From assembly GCA_951804985.1 (NCBI GenBank), contig OX638133.1:76576367-76640366 (forward strand): 64,000 nucleotides of DNA, in the 5' to 3' direction. Made by a program: the position numbers and the translations under genes. Position 1 is the first letter of the stretch, and each line of letters opens with the position of its first letter. The notes under the pieces were generated by a model. The model saw only the letters and a program-made list of their open reading frames with translations. It was not told the DNA's origin and ran no database searches. Source of the DNA: Dryomyza anilis. Taxonomy: Eukaryota; Arthropoda; Insecta; Diptera; Dryomyzidae. Positions 21,516-32,164 of the stretch are shown here, in pieces.

Positions 21516-21719
21516 CTAGCTGGACCCGTGCACGACTCGTGCCAAGATTTTCTGAATTCAAAGATATGGAGCGATTTTATTAATATAAAAAACATTTTAT
21601 TATTTATATGAGGGGCCCGTGCTTAGCTGTTGAAATTTTTTTATTCGTTTTATAAATGTGGTAACCAAATAATTCTCCGCCAAAACAACTTTTCTCAAAG
21701 ACAATTTTTTTCAGACTGC

Positions 21720-21883
21720 GCTTCTCCGCAGAATTATTCCCAGTAGAAATCTTCCCCGTAAAATCCACATAGAACGCTTTCCCGTAGAATTCTCAACGTA
21801 GAATTCATCCCGGTAGAATTGTTCCCGGTAGAATTCTTTCCCGTAGAATTCTTCCCCGTAGAGTTTTTCCCAGTAGAAGTTTT
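21720..21883. repeat. Second 15-bp minisatellite (CCGGTAGAATTCTTC)n
   Basis: About ten units such as CCGGTAGAATTCTTT and CCGTAGAATTCTTCC, adjacent to the GTGTGGTGAGTTTTA array. The same pair of arrays in the same order is found in the Helitron at 46175. Confidence 0.85.
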
Positions 21884-22990
21884 AGTGTGGTGGGTTTTAA
21901 TGTAGTAAGTTTCGGTGTGATGAGTTTAGATGTGGTGAATTTTGGAGTGGTGAGTTTAATTGTGGTTAGTTTTGGTGTGGTGAGTTTTAGTGTGGTGAAT
22001 TTGAGTGTGGTAAGTTTAAGTGTGGTGTTTTTAAGTGTGGTGAGTTTTAGTGTGGTCAATTATAGTGTGGTGGGTTTTGTGTGGTGAATTTTAATGTGGC
22101 GTGTTTTAGTGTGGCGTGTTTTAGTGTAGCGAGTTTTAGTGTGGTGAATTTTATTGTGGTGAGTTTTAGTGTGATGAATTTTAATGTGATGAATTTAATT
22201 GTGGTGAGTTTTAGTGTAGTGAATTTTAGGGTGGTGAGTTTTAGTGTGATGAATTTTAATGTGATGAATTTTATTGTGGTGAGTTTTAGTGTAGTGAATT
22301 TTAGGGTGGTGAGTTTTAGTGTGGTTAATTATAGTGTGGTGGGTTTTAGTGTGGTGAGTTTTAGTGTGGCGAATTTTGGGTATAGTGAGTTTTAGTGTGG
22401 TGAGTTTTAGTGTGATGAGTTTTAATGTGGAGAAATTTTAGTGTGGTGAGTTTTAGTGTGGTGAATTTTAGTGTGGTGAGTTTTAGTGTGGTGAAATTTT
22501 AGTGTGGTGGGTTTTAGTGTGGTGAATTTTAGTGTGTTGAATTTTTGTGTGGTGAGTTTAAGTGTGGTGAGTTTTAGTGTGGTGAGTTTTAGTGTGGTGA
22601 GTTTTAGTGTGGAAAGTTTTAGTGTGGTGAGTTTTAGTGTGGTGAGTTTTGGTGTGGTGAATTTTAGTGTGTTAAATTTTTGTGTGGTGAGTTTAAGTGT
22701 GGTGAGTTTTAGTGTGGTGAGTTTTAGTGTGGTGAGTTTAAGTGTGGTGAGTTTTAGTGTGGTGAGTTTTTGTGTGGTGAGTTATAGTGTGGTGAGTTTT
22801 AGTGTGGTGAGTTTTTATGTGGTGAGTTTTAGTGTGGTGAGTTTTAGTGTGGTGAGTTTAAGTGTGGTGAATTTTAGTCTGGTGAGTTTTAATGTGGTGA
22901 ATTATAGTGTGGTGGGTTTTAGTGTGGTTAATTTAAGGGTGAATTTTAGTGTGGTGAGTTTTAGTTTGGTTAGTTTTAGTGTGGTAAGTT
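21873..22990. repeat. 15-bp minisatellite (AGTGTGGTGAGTTTT)n
   Basis: About 1.1 kb of imperfect 15-bp units, the reverse complement of the array at 19985-20690. The long frames across it (for example 22504-23127) are translations of the repeat and should not be annotated as proteins. Confidence 0.95.
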
Positions 22991-23943
22991 TGTTTTTCTT
23001 TTTCTTTCCTTTTTTTGTTTTTCATTTAGTTTGGATTGTGGTTTTATATGATTGTTTTTGTATTTTTGCTTTTGTTTTGTGTAGTGCTTATGCTTTTTTG
23101 TTTTTAATTTTTTTTTTTTGTATTTGAGTTTTTTGTTTCATGTTCGTTGCTGGTGAAAGTGCCGAGTTATATCGTGTTTAGGTTGCGTGGGAGGTGCCAC
23201 GCCTCTTTGCCCAATCCCGCCCATATATAGCCTATCATTCCTTCCAGACCATACCGCATCTGTGGTAAAAATTTGAGGACAATCGGATCAGTCGTTTAGA
23301 CGGAGAAGCGGAAAAAACGTGATTGCTTTTGTTTTTGTATTTTTGGTTTTGTTTTGTTTTGTGCTTTTGTTTTTTTGTTTTTAATTTTTTTTGTGTATTT
23401 GAGTTTTTTGTTTCATGTTCGTAGCTGGTGAAAGTGCCGAGTTATATCGTATTGAAAGTTTAGGTTGTATGGGAGGTGCCACGCCTCTTTGTCCAATCCC
23501 GCCCATATATAGCCTATCATTCCTTCCAGACCATACCGCATCTGTGGTCAAAATTTCAAGAAAATCGGATCAGCCGTTTAGACGGAGAAGCGGAACAAAC
23601 GTGATTGCTTTTGCTTTTGTATTTTTGCTTTTGTTTTGTTTTGTGCTTTTGTTTTTTTGTTTTTATTTTTTTTTTTGTCTTTGAGTTTTTTGTTTCATGT
23701 TCGTAGCTGGTGAAAGTGCCGAGTTATATCGTATTGAAAGTTTAGGTTGTATGGGAGGTGCCACGCCTCTTTGTCCAATCCCGCCCATATATAGCCTATC
23801 ATTCCTTCCAGACCATTCCGCATCTTTGGTAAAAATTTCAAGGAAATCGGATCAGCCGTTTAGACGGAGAAGCGGAACAAACGTACAAACGTACAAACGT
23901 ACAAACGTACAAACGAACAAACAGATTTATTATATTAATAGGA

Positions 23944-24749
23944 TAGGATATCTTCGTTGTACAACTATAAGTCCAAATACCAGTTATGAAAGTTTGATAA
24001 AAGTTCGACAATTCATAGTTTAAGATGTGTTGGTGTATTTTTCATAATTAAAAATCAATTATTCACAAAATATAGTTTTTAAGTATGTCCATTCAGCACT
24101 GCGCTAAAAGGTTATGATTGTTTCAAATTAAAATTGAAGAAGTTATTACCAAAAAAAAATCGATATTGAAACAACATTTATTTGATGGCTTTTAGTTCTA
24201 TAACGACGATTTATAATCCGATTTTTACGTTTTTAGTATTTTTGAAATTAAAAAAAACTGTATTAAATTAATTTAATAATTGGTGAAATAACTATTATCT
24301 TTTAATTCTTGAATAAATGGTTCAAAAAAAATAGGTTAAATATCAAACTTAAGTTTGGTACAAATGGTACAATTGGTTCAAATGTTATACTTAAAAAAAA
24401 ATCAAATTCAAATAGATACAAGTGTGGGTACCCAAATTTAATCAGGAGTCAGGAGTATTATACACTTTTGTATTTATGTTTTAAAAAATATAAAATTTAA
24501 TATTTTATAAAAAAAATTTGCCTGTGGCGCGTCTTCAATATAACTTGCCAACGACATATTATAATTAACTGTTGGGCCACTTCTAGAAAATTTTAATAAA
24601 GCGTTTCAGCGTTACCTATTCATTTCAAAATTTTCTTCGTCATTTTGATAAATAATTATATATTTTTCTCATTAATCAGCATTTCATTTTAATATTTTTT
24701 TTACATAATTACAAATCCTAATCGCTATGGTTACCTTTCATTTGAGTAC
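23944..24749. other. AT-rich stretch, no gene seen
   Basis: No recognisable repeat or protein. ATAACGACGATTTATAATCC at 24198-24218 is similar to part of the hairpin at 44541-44671. Confidence 0.35.
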
Positions 24750-24789
24750 CTATATGATCAAATATGAAGATGCACCGGATATCGTTTTT

Positions 24790-25029
24790 TCTAGGGTACC
24801 ACAGATCCGACCGCATCCTATATTGTTCTTTTGTTTTTTAAGCATATAAAAAGGGGGATTTAAAGAAAAAAGTTGCTTTAAAGAAGTTACAGTTGTATAA
24901 AATATAAAGTACAGAAAATATAAAAAAGGGCGCAAAATAAATTTTTGGGGCGTATTTAAGAAAAAATTGGAAAAAAGGCGCATAAAAATCAATCGGCCCC
25001 CCCAAATCATACTTCTGGATCCACCCCTG
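24790..25029 (-). mobile_element. hAT-type element terminus (CAGGGGTGGATCCAG), extent uncertain
   Basis: On the minus strand the sequence begins CAGGGGTGGATCCAGAAGTA followed by a G/C run (TTTGGGGGGGCCG), a terminus I associate with hAT superfamily DNA transposons. The matching opposite end and an 8-bp duplication were not identified, so only one end is supported. Frames inside it are hydrophobic and phenylalanine-rich and look like chance. Confidence 0.45.
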
Positions 25030-25739
25030 GACCATCCTTACATCTGTATTGTGCAATACCAACTAAAGTGCTTTCATCAAATTTGCGGCTTCGTATTGGA
25101 TTCAGAACGGAGATGAATGTGGAAAATCAAAACGTTTACTTGAATGTGGATGTGTATTATGGAAAGATACTCCTTATCGCCAACATCATCATCATCATCA
25201 TATTTTTTGAACCACACCGCCATCATCTCATTTTCATCCTTTTCTCCACTCAACATTTTCAACTCATCATCATCATCTGAACATCTCATCATCATCGTCA
25301 AATATTTGAAGCATGTATTTTGTAAAGAACGTCGTCTTTTTGCAAAATTCACTTGAAATCAATGTGATGGAAATCATGAATGAGAATATTGATTTGGCTT
25401 GTATCAAATGACAGGTCGTTGATGTTCACTGAATATGAAGTTCGTTCTATTCGTTGTAGTGATTGACGGCTAAAGATGTCTGCAAAAAGACGAATTTCAC
25501 TTATTTCTTGAATATAATTGAAAAGAATTATCGTTAATCGTTGAAAAAAATTCTATTTGTGACATTTAATCTAATCAATACTTTATCATTTAGCAGTAAT
25601 AATAATTTTTCCATTTTTACTATTTCCAGTACCATTTGCCTAATGCTTTTTTTTTTCTTTTATTAATTTATTTTATTATTATTGTCGCTATTTTCGCCAT
25701 CATTTCTCCATCAGCTTTGATTTTTTTCGCATTTCACAT
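25030..25739. other. Stretch with (CAT)n microsatellites, no gene
   Basis: CATCATCATCATCATCAT at about 25183-25201 and TCATCATCATCATC at 25263-25300 generate overlapping frames on both strands (Asp- or Ser-rich), which I attribute to the triplets. Confidence 0.5.
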
Positions 25740-26100
25740 AATTTATTTGCCGAAGTTTAAATGCAATTTTGAAACTTTAAGAGTTTTGACACTGATCAAG
25801 TGACGCCATGCAACGCCGTCCGTTGTCCTCGATGTCCTGGTGCATTTGCAAGTTTTCACGTTGCCTGTACTTTGCCATTTAGCTGCATCCTTCTTTCGCA
25901 ACAATTTTGTTCTTTTACGCGTACTTCTTCTTAAGTTGTTCAGCTGCAATAATATTATTCGTTTCCATTCATTTGCATTTCATGCTATAGGATGAAAAAG
26001 AGGATTTTCGTGGAATTATTATATTCTTTTTGTTCGTACTTTCATTTTCTTTTGCTCTATTGTTTGGTTCTAAGCATCTGACCGAAACGAGTTAATGTGA
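25740..26100. other. Less AT-rich island, no recognised product
   Basis: A 68-codon basic frame on the minus strand (25743-25949, RRSTRKRTKLLRKKDAAKW) has no motif I recognise. The sequence is not part of any repeat in the window, so it may be single-copy non-coding DNA. Confidence 0.25.
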
Positions 26101-26105
26101 GAAAA

Positions 26106-26745
26106 CTATTTTTGGAATCTGAACCGGAATCGGAACAGTTATTAAAAAATGTGTGGAACCGGACCTTGATACGGAACCCAATAATTTTTTTTTTTTGTAG
26201 GAAATGGATTCGGAACCCGAACCGATATTTTAAAATCTTTGAACCAGAACCGCAGCAGATATTGTAGTCCTTGTCAGGGACCGCAAAGAATAGAAGACGT
26301 TATTAAAACAAATTGGAAAAGTTAGGTCACATGGGTAAGTTCGATCATATGGGGTGGACTTTTATAGTAGGTTGTCGGGCGTGTCCGTTGACAGTTTTTA
26401 CTTTTGGCTAAAACATATTGTGACCAAAATTCATCGCATTCTGACCAGTACTTCTCAAGTTTCTGTATATACGGGCAGCAAGACAGACAGACAGACATAC
26501 GGACATAGCTAAACGGAGTCGGGTAGTAATGCTGATCAAGAATATTTATAGTTTTACATTTCGGCCACGCATCTTAAGGAGCATTACAATTTCTGCAATA
26601 TATACCCTGTACCTCAGAGGTGTATGGTATGAAAATCTGTGGCACCGGAATCGAAACCCATATAACTTTTTGATTGGAACCGAATTCGGAACCGAAACCA
26701 CTATTTTAAAATCTTGGAACCGGAACCCAAACCAATGTTCCCAAA
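26106..26745. repeat. Degenerate AACCGGAA-type minisatellite, split by a DINE
   Basis: Words such as GAACCGGAATCGGAAC, GGAACCCGAACC and TTGGAACCGGAACCC occur at 26115-26265 and again at 26640-26740. The same TATTTTAAAATCTTKGAACC phrase occurs in both halves. A decayed DINE (26308-26632) lies between them. Confidence 0.7.
26308..26632 (-). mobile_element. DINE-like element, short decayed copy
   Basis: It keeps the 3' end (TTGGAAAAGTTAGGTCACAT, hairpin remains), jumps from about 26375 to the core (GACAGACAGACATACGGAC) and ends with the 5' hairpin remnant. Most of the middle is deleted and substitutions are frequent, so this is among the oldest copies here. Confidence 0.75.
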
Positions 26746-26750
26746 GGTAG

Positions 26751-28068
26751 GTCATGTATTAAAAAACACAAAAATTAAGTTTGGTACAATTTTTAATATA
26801 AGGTTAAAATACCACGAAATTTTTATTTTCTAAAGCTGGAAGTTTTTTTTAATGCAGTAGAGACTATACAAAAACTTTTTAATGGCTGATTTGGGAGGTA
26901 CGGGCACGACAACAACTAGCACGCACAGAGATTTGTACGCACGAACTCCGATTTTCGGAAGTGACCCGAAAAAAGCACGGTACGCGCTCATCTCTAGTCG
27001 TGTCTACCCAATTCTAAACATATTTTATAACTGTTAATAATATTGAACATATTTTGTAAATATCGCTCTTTAAAAACAAAACAAAACTGTGGTAGGCAGT
27101 CACATTTCAAAATATGAGGAATCTGTCCCAAATATTTTTCGACAAAAATGGTAATTTTATTAACTGTGTTGGAGAAATATTCTGAGTTAATTCAGCATAA
27201 CAATCAATGCAAAATTAGGAGTTTAACTAATAATTCGACTTGGTAGATAGTGATGAATAAAAACTGAGTACTCTTGTTCTTTTCCTGGTAGTTTTTGCAA
27301 GAACAAGGAAAAGATTAACTTTTCGATGCAAAAACAAGTATGACCCTTTAATAAAAAGACACTATGTCTTGTTTTTAGTAGAATATATGATATTCATAGA
27401 TAGAATATTCAGAATATGTATTTATAAACCATAAACCATATGTTTCCTGCAACTAAGAGATCAATTAACATAAAATACCATACACGGAATATTCAAAAAT
27501 TATCACTATAAAAAAATTCGACTAGCAGATGCAAGAACAAGAACGGATCTGCAAGAAAAGAAAATGATGTCTTGCTTTTATTAAAATATATGAAAATAAC
27601 TATATATTTATATTTGTAATTGTTAAAAATCTGTAACTAAAAGATCAATTAACCATGCTTGGAATATAATAAAATTTTAACAATCCAAAATAATGAGGTT
27701 TTGTGAAAAAAATTTGTTAAATTTTGTAAAGCCTACAAAAGTTGCCTCGCAAAAAAGCAATTGGCATTTTGCCACCTCTGCTTTAAGGCATTGTCTGTAA
27801 TTATTATTATTGCTTACTCATTCACACGTTTTCAAGACAAAGGAAGAAAAGTGTAGAGGAAAAAAAAACTCGACCAACAAGAGTTAAACTTAAATTGCTT
27901 GTGATGAAAAACAAAAAAAAAATGTATACAAAATATAAATAAGAAGGACACCGAAGTTGAAACACAATAAAGTTGTCACTTCCTTGCGTTGACCAACGGT
28001 GCTTTTTCGCGCATTCTTATTACAAACTTTACTGCGATTTCTATGTCCTTACGTGATGATAATTTTTT
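26751..28068. other. No gene; two similar direct segments near 27362 and 27565
   Basis: ATGTCTTGTTTTTAGTAGAATATATGA followed by AACTAAGAGATCAATTAACA (27366-27470) is echoed by ATGTCTTGCTTTTATTAAAATATATGA and AACTAAAAGATCAATTAACC (27566-27655). This points to an old direct duplication of about 200 bp. No protein is recognisable. Confidence 0.5.
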
Positions 28069-28755
28069 TATACCCTACACTAAGAGTGAAAGGGTATATT
28101 CAGTTTGGTACGACGTTTGTAACACCCAGAAGGAAGCATCTCCGGTATGGAAAAGTATATATATTCTTGATCAGCATGACCTCCTGTCCGTCTGTCCGTC
28201 TGTCTGTCTGTCCGTCTGTCTGTTCGTCTGTCTGTCTGTCTGTCTGTTGAAATCCCTACTACTTTTAAAATTGTAGAGCTAGATAAATGAAACTTATAAC
28301 TTAGATTACTATGATCGGTCCATTGTGACCTATGATCCGACCACTTATGTTCAAATATCTCATATAAAATGTACATATAAAGATCAATTTTTATGTATAC
28401 GTGCTTAGGTAAACTTTTGTGGTCAAATATATATTGACATCATGCTCAAATACATGATAATAATGTTTTCTGGCGAAAAGACTTGTGGTTCACTGAAAAA
28501 AAAATCGAAATTTGGTACACCTACCCATTTGTAAATATGGGTATCAAATGAATGGAAATTCTTCAGCGATTGAATGTTTGTAGTTATTTTCAGGATTCGT
28601 ATACCCTGGTGACCTATATATCACTTTGAATGGTAACCACACATATGTGTAGGGTATTTATAGTCGGCTTAGACCGACTATAATTTTGATAATCCTAACT
28701 ATCATAATTACACCTACTTTAAAATTTCCCATGTGATCTAACCTTCCCAACTGGT
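28069..28755 (+). mobile_element. DINE-like element, subfamily 2, best-preserved copy
   Basis: Starts TATACCCTACACTAAGAGTG, contains GGAAGCATCTCCGGTATGG, then a GTCCGTCTGTCTG microsatellite (28188-28248) and TTGAAATCCCTACTAC. Near the 3' end is GTGTAGGGTATTTATAGTCGG with the hairpin AGTCGGCTTAGACCGACT, and it ends CTTCCCAACTGG. The subterminal inverted repeat (ACCCTACAC/GTGTAGGGT) and 3' hairpin match the DINE-1/Helentron layout. The open frames here are shifted readings of the microsatellite. Confidence 0.85.
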
Positions 28756-30530
28756 TTATAATTTTTTTTTATACTCTTCATTCGTGTTTTTAGCAGAGAT
28801 CTTAATTTCATACGGATATTTACGGGTAGATTAAATATGCGCAATAAGTTGGTTTGAAATTTTTAAACTAGGCGGGTAGTTCATTTTTCTTTTTTTGTTT
28901 GTTCATCTGTTCGTATTTTTGATCGAAGTAGGAGATGATCTGAAGAACATGGTACAAAATGCACTGAAGACAACAAAATTGAGAAATCGATACCGGATAT
29001 CGTGACATGTCTAAAGATACCATTGCAAGATCACTTAAATTAGATCAATAATTCCTATTGCAGAAATCAATTGTCCATGACCACCAAAGTGGATCAAAAT
29101 CTCATTTATATCCCAAAAATGTGTAATGCGAAATACGGAAGTTGCCATCACAACATTGTTAATTTTAAGAATTCTGTTGTCTATTGATCACTTTTGAGGG
29201 GACCCACCAAAGGGAAGTCAAAATACTCTTTTTTTATTTTATTTGTATTTGAATTATTTCGAACTACCAGGTTAATCCGGATATACGTGTCGAAAAATAT
29301 TAAAATCAAACACTATGATAAATTTTAAAGATTTTTTTTAATAAGTGGAAAGAAATTGGGTTGAATTGCGATGGTGATAAATTGTCTGAATGACCAAAAA
29401 TCCGTTTTTCGGGAATTAATTTTCCAGCTCCCAAATAAATTATTGTTTATCACCAATATTATAATCATAAAATTATTATCATTACATGATTTATAAAGCA
29501 TAACAACAATGCATTATAAAAAACAATAATTTAAATTAATAAAAAAGTGTAGAAATAAATTCTAAATGATTTACTGCAATTATAATTATATTTGTTAGCA
29601 ATATAAAGATAAATATAAAGCATAAAATTGTTCAAAACTATTATTTGGTGTGACCAAAATACATATTAAAAAAAAATATATTAATTATATAAATAATGAT
29701 ATGGTTACACTATTATATTATCAACTTTAATATATTAATATAATTCTGATAATAATAAAAGCATAAATAATGGTGGTGACCAGGTTAACCATATATCCGG
29801 ATAATCGTAAGCTCCGGATAATCGTAAACCCGACATACATAGATTTGACGCATGTTCAAAAATATTTTAAAATCTTGATGTTCATGTTTTCAACTATATA
29901 CAGGGAAGTATTATCTCTGGGGAGAAATGATTCGATGAATAATTTTCTCAAGGAAAAATAGTCCCTGTAAATTTTGGTCGGGAAGCAATTGTCCAACACC
30001 TAAATAAAATATTGTTTATTATAAAAATTATATTATTAATAATGATCATAAATTATAATTATTTATAATGTGTGTTAACCAAACTATAATAGTTAACTAA
30101 TAAAGATGTTTACAATGAATTAAATTTAGTGTTTGTCTCAAAGAACTTATATAAAATGATTCCTGCAATTATAACTATTTTAGTTAGCAATATAATGATT
30201 GGTTTAAACATAATATTTTTGTTCTAATCATGTATATTATTGAAACCAACCTAATATATTGGTCACAATATGTGGGAATAATAATTTATAATTAGGAATA
30301 GCATATTATGTTTAGAGCAGGACCATAATTATATTTTTAAAAATATATATTATGTAATATTATAACTTCATACAATACAGAATATAAAATAATTAATAAA
30401 ATTAAAAAAAAACGTTTCTAATAAATAACAAACTTGTGATTAAGCTTATATATTAAATATATTTAATATTATAATAAAGTCATCTAATACCGACTGTGTA
30501 AATTCACCGTACTCGTTTTTGTTTTTTTGT
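28756..30530. other. AT-rich stretch with two related segments starting ACCAGGTTAA
   Basis: ACCAGGTTAATCCGGATATA at 29268 and ACCAGGTTAACCATATATCC at 29780 begin two similar segments. Each continues to CCAAATAAATTATTGTTTAT (29430) or CCTAAATAAAATATTGTTTAT (30000) and then to AT-rich palindromic sequence (ATAATTATTTATAATG). They look like diverged copies of one AT-rich element about 510 bp apart. No gene is supported. Confidence 0.4.
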
Positions 30531-31330
30531 TTCCTTCTCACAATTTCAAATTGAAGCCAAGTGTTCCTTCGACTTGGTTCGTTAACCTCACACTTGGGAC
30601 CAACGAAATTGCAAGGAAGAAATATAAAAGGGCCAAACGTAAAAAAGTTAACAAAAAATTAAGTTACCAAAGTTGGTAGCTTTCCTTCAGAGGAAGCAGC
30701 GCCAAAGGCGGCAGTAGCAGGTCATGCAGGTAACTACAGCGAATACGCATCATGAAGTACGTAAAATACTCGGACGCAACAGCTGCACACTCAATAAGCC
30801 CCGTGTCTCCATTGATCCACCCAACTATCCGTCCATTAAAATACATGTCGTCTTTTGTGCGGCTTTACATCCGGTCCTATTTAATGGCTGACCATTGGAA
30901 TTTTAACGAATGCAGTCGACACGGAGAAACCGGTCAACGGAATCAACAGCCGAGTGCTGGGCCGCGTTACCTCCTTCTCCTCTCACAGTCTGCCCTATTA
31001 TCCATGCGGCACAAACGGAAACAAATGGATAATTGCTGAAAGTTTTGTTTTTTAATTTCGCACAAGTTCGTCAAAGTAATGCATGGACATAAAAAATATT
31101 TGGTCGGCTAGGTCCAAATGACATACACAGTGTAAAAAGGTTGAGGAAATGGTAAAGGCAGCTGTTGTAACGGATGCAATTTGCACTGATTGCGAAATAT
31201 TTTTGTAGCACACGAGTGCATTTTAAAGGAGAATCAGGATAGCCAGCCTGTCGCATAATGAGATGCAACAGAAAACATATTTTTTACCACGGATGCAACG
31301 TCCATAGAATGCCGGAAAACATTCTTTAAT
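30531..31330. other. GC-richer unique island
   Basis: Mixed-composition DNA (GGAAGCAGCGCCAAAGGCGGCAG, GCCGCGTTACCTCC) with overlapping short frames on both strands (30664-30846, 30752-31039, 31071-31268). None has a recognisable domain. It is a candidate single-copy region. Confidence 0.3.
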
Positions 31331-32160
31331 CGCAGTGAACTTTGGTGTTAATCGCGTATTCAGCCGGAAAAGATTAACAAGTTGGTGATTATTTACTTTT
31401 TGTCTTTTAGAGAAATAATATACTCCGCATAATGAGAGTACTTAGTATTGATTTTATTGCTGTAAGTTTGAGTATTTCCTGACGAACACTTTTTTATTTT
31501 TAGGTTGCCTTATACATTCATACCAAGAGAATAACATGCTAATAATATGATAATAATATTATAAATCTAAATGTGTAAAATATCTTCGTGATTATTCATG
31601 GTTGTCTATAAATTTCAATTTTTCTAGCAATGTTCATTTTGAAGATATAGCTGTTATAGCAGATATAGCAGAAAAAAGTTCATACTATTAATGAATTTGT
31701 TCAGCAATGTTATGAATCTATCATTACGACACAACCAATCACCAAATTCACAACATTTATAAATCGTTCATATAACAGTATTAAAAAAGTTCCTAAAATT
31801 TATGGAGTCATTCATAATATTTATGAAAAATTCATGATATTTATGAACTTTAAACTATTTAAAAATAAAAAAAAACGTAGAGGCTGCGCTGCTTTGCCTC
31901 AAAAAATAAATATGAATACCTCAATGAATACAATTCATAATAATTATGAACGCGTTCATTACATCAATTTCTTACATTGTGCGATTCGTATATACGAAGA
32001 ATAGTTCATTAATATATATTATGAACACTCTCTTAATTAACGGCGTTTATTCCATTTATGAACCAAATTGTGTGAATACTTAGAACCTGGTAGAATGAAT
32101 TCATTGAGACGTCTGTGTTTCCTCATAAAATAACCTTATTCTAAAATAAAATAGTTTACT
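31331..32160. other. AT-rich island with TTCATAA/TTATGAA palindromic words
   Basis: From about 31690 to 32060 the words GTTCATAA, TTTATGAA and ATTATGAAC alternate, giving many small palindromes. This is the same texture as 57560-58410 but with a different word. No gene. Confidence 0.5.
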
Positions 32161-32164
32161 GACT

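Larger units (their letters stand above)
21516..23943 (-). mobile_element. Helitron, full length, with minisatellites and a triplicated 5' module
   Basis: On the minus strand it begins A|TCCTATTAATATAATAAATC (23943) and ends CTAG|T (21516), the canonical 5'-TC and CTRR-3' termini between A and T. A GCACGAGTCGTGC hairpin (21530-21542) sits 10 bp before the end. Going 5' to 3': ACGTTTGT repeats, three copies of a roughly 190-bp module (about 23695-23886, 23413-23606, 23139-23322) separated by T/G-rich low-complexity spacers, the 15-bp AGTGTGGTGAGTTTT array (21873-22990), a second 15-bp array based on CCGGTAGAATTCTTC, then the 3' hairpin. It encodes no Rep/helicase, so it would need proteins from an autonomous Helitron. 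Confidence 0.9.

Noticed and set aside
22081..23127. Plus-strand frames of 104 and 207 codons with the same VVSFS repeat
   Set aside because: Same minisatellite in the opposite orientation. No signal peptide, no non-repeat domain, and the end runs into T-rich low complexity.
23415..24023. Two frames starting MFVAGESAELYRIESLGCMGG, duplicated
   Set aside because: They are copies of the repeated 190-bp module of the Helitron 5' region; a related phrase (GCMGG) appears in other Helitron copies at 19525 and 55724, which is repeat sharing, not a gene family.
25077..25356. Asp-rich and Ser-rich frames on both strands
   Set aside because: Caused by (CAT)n/(ATG)n triplets; both strands are open for the same reason.
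28080..28376. Frame with (TDRQ)n repeats
   Set aside because: Translation of the GTCT microsatellite in a DINE copy.
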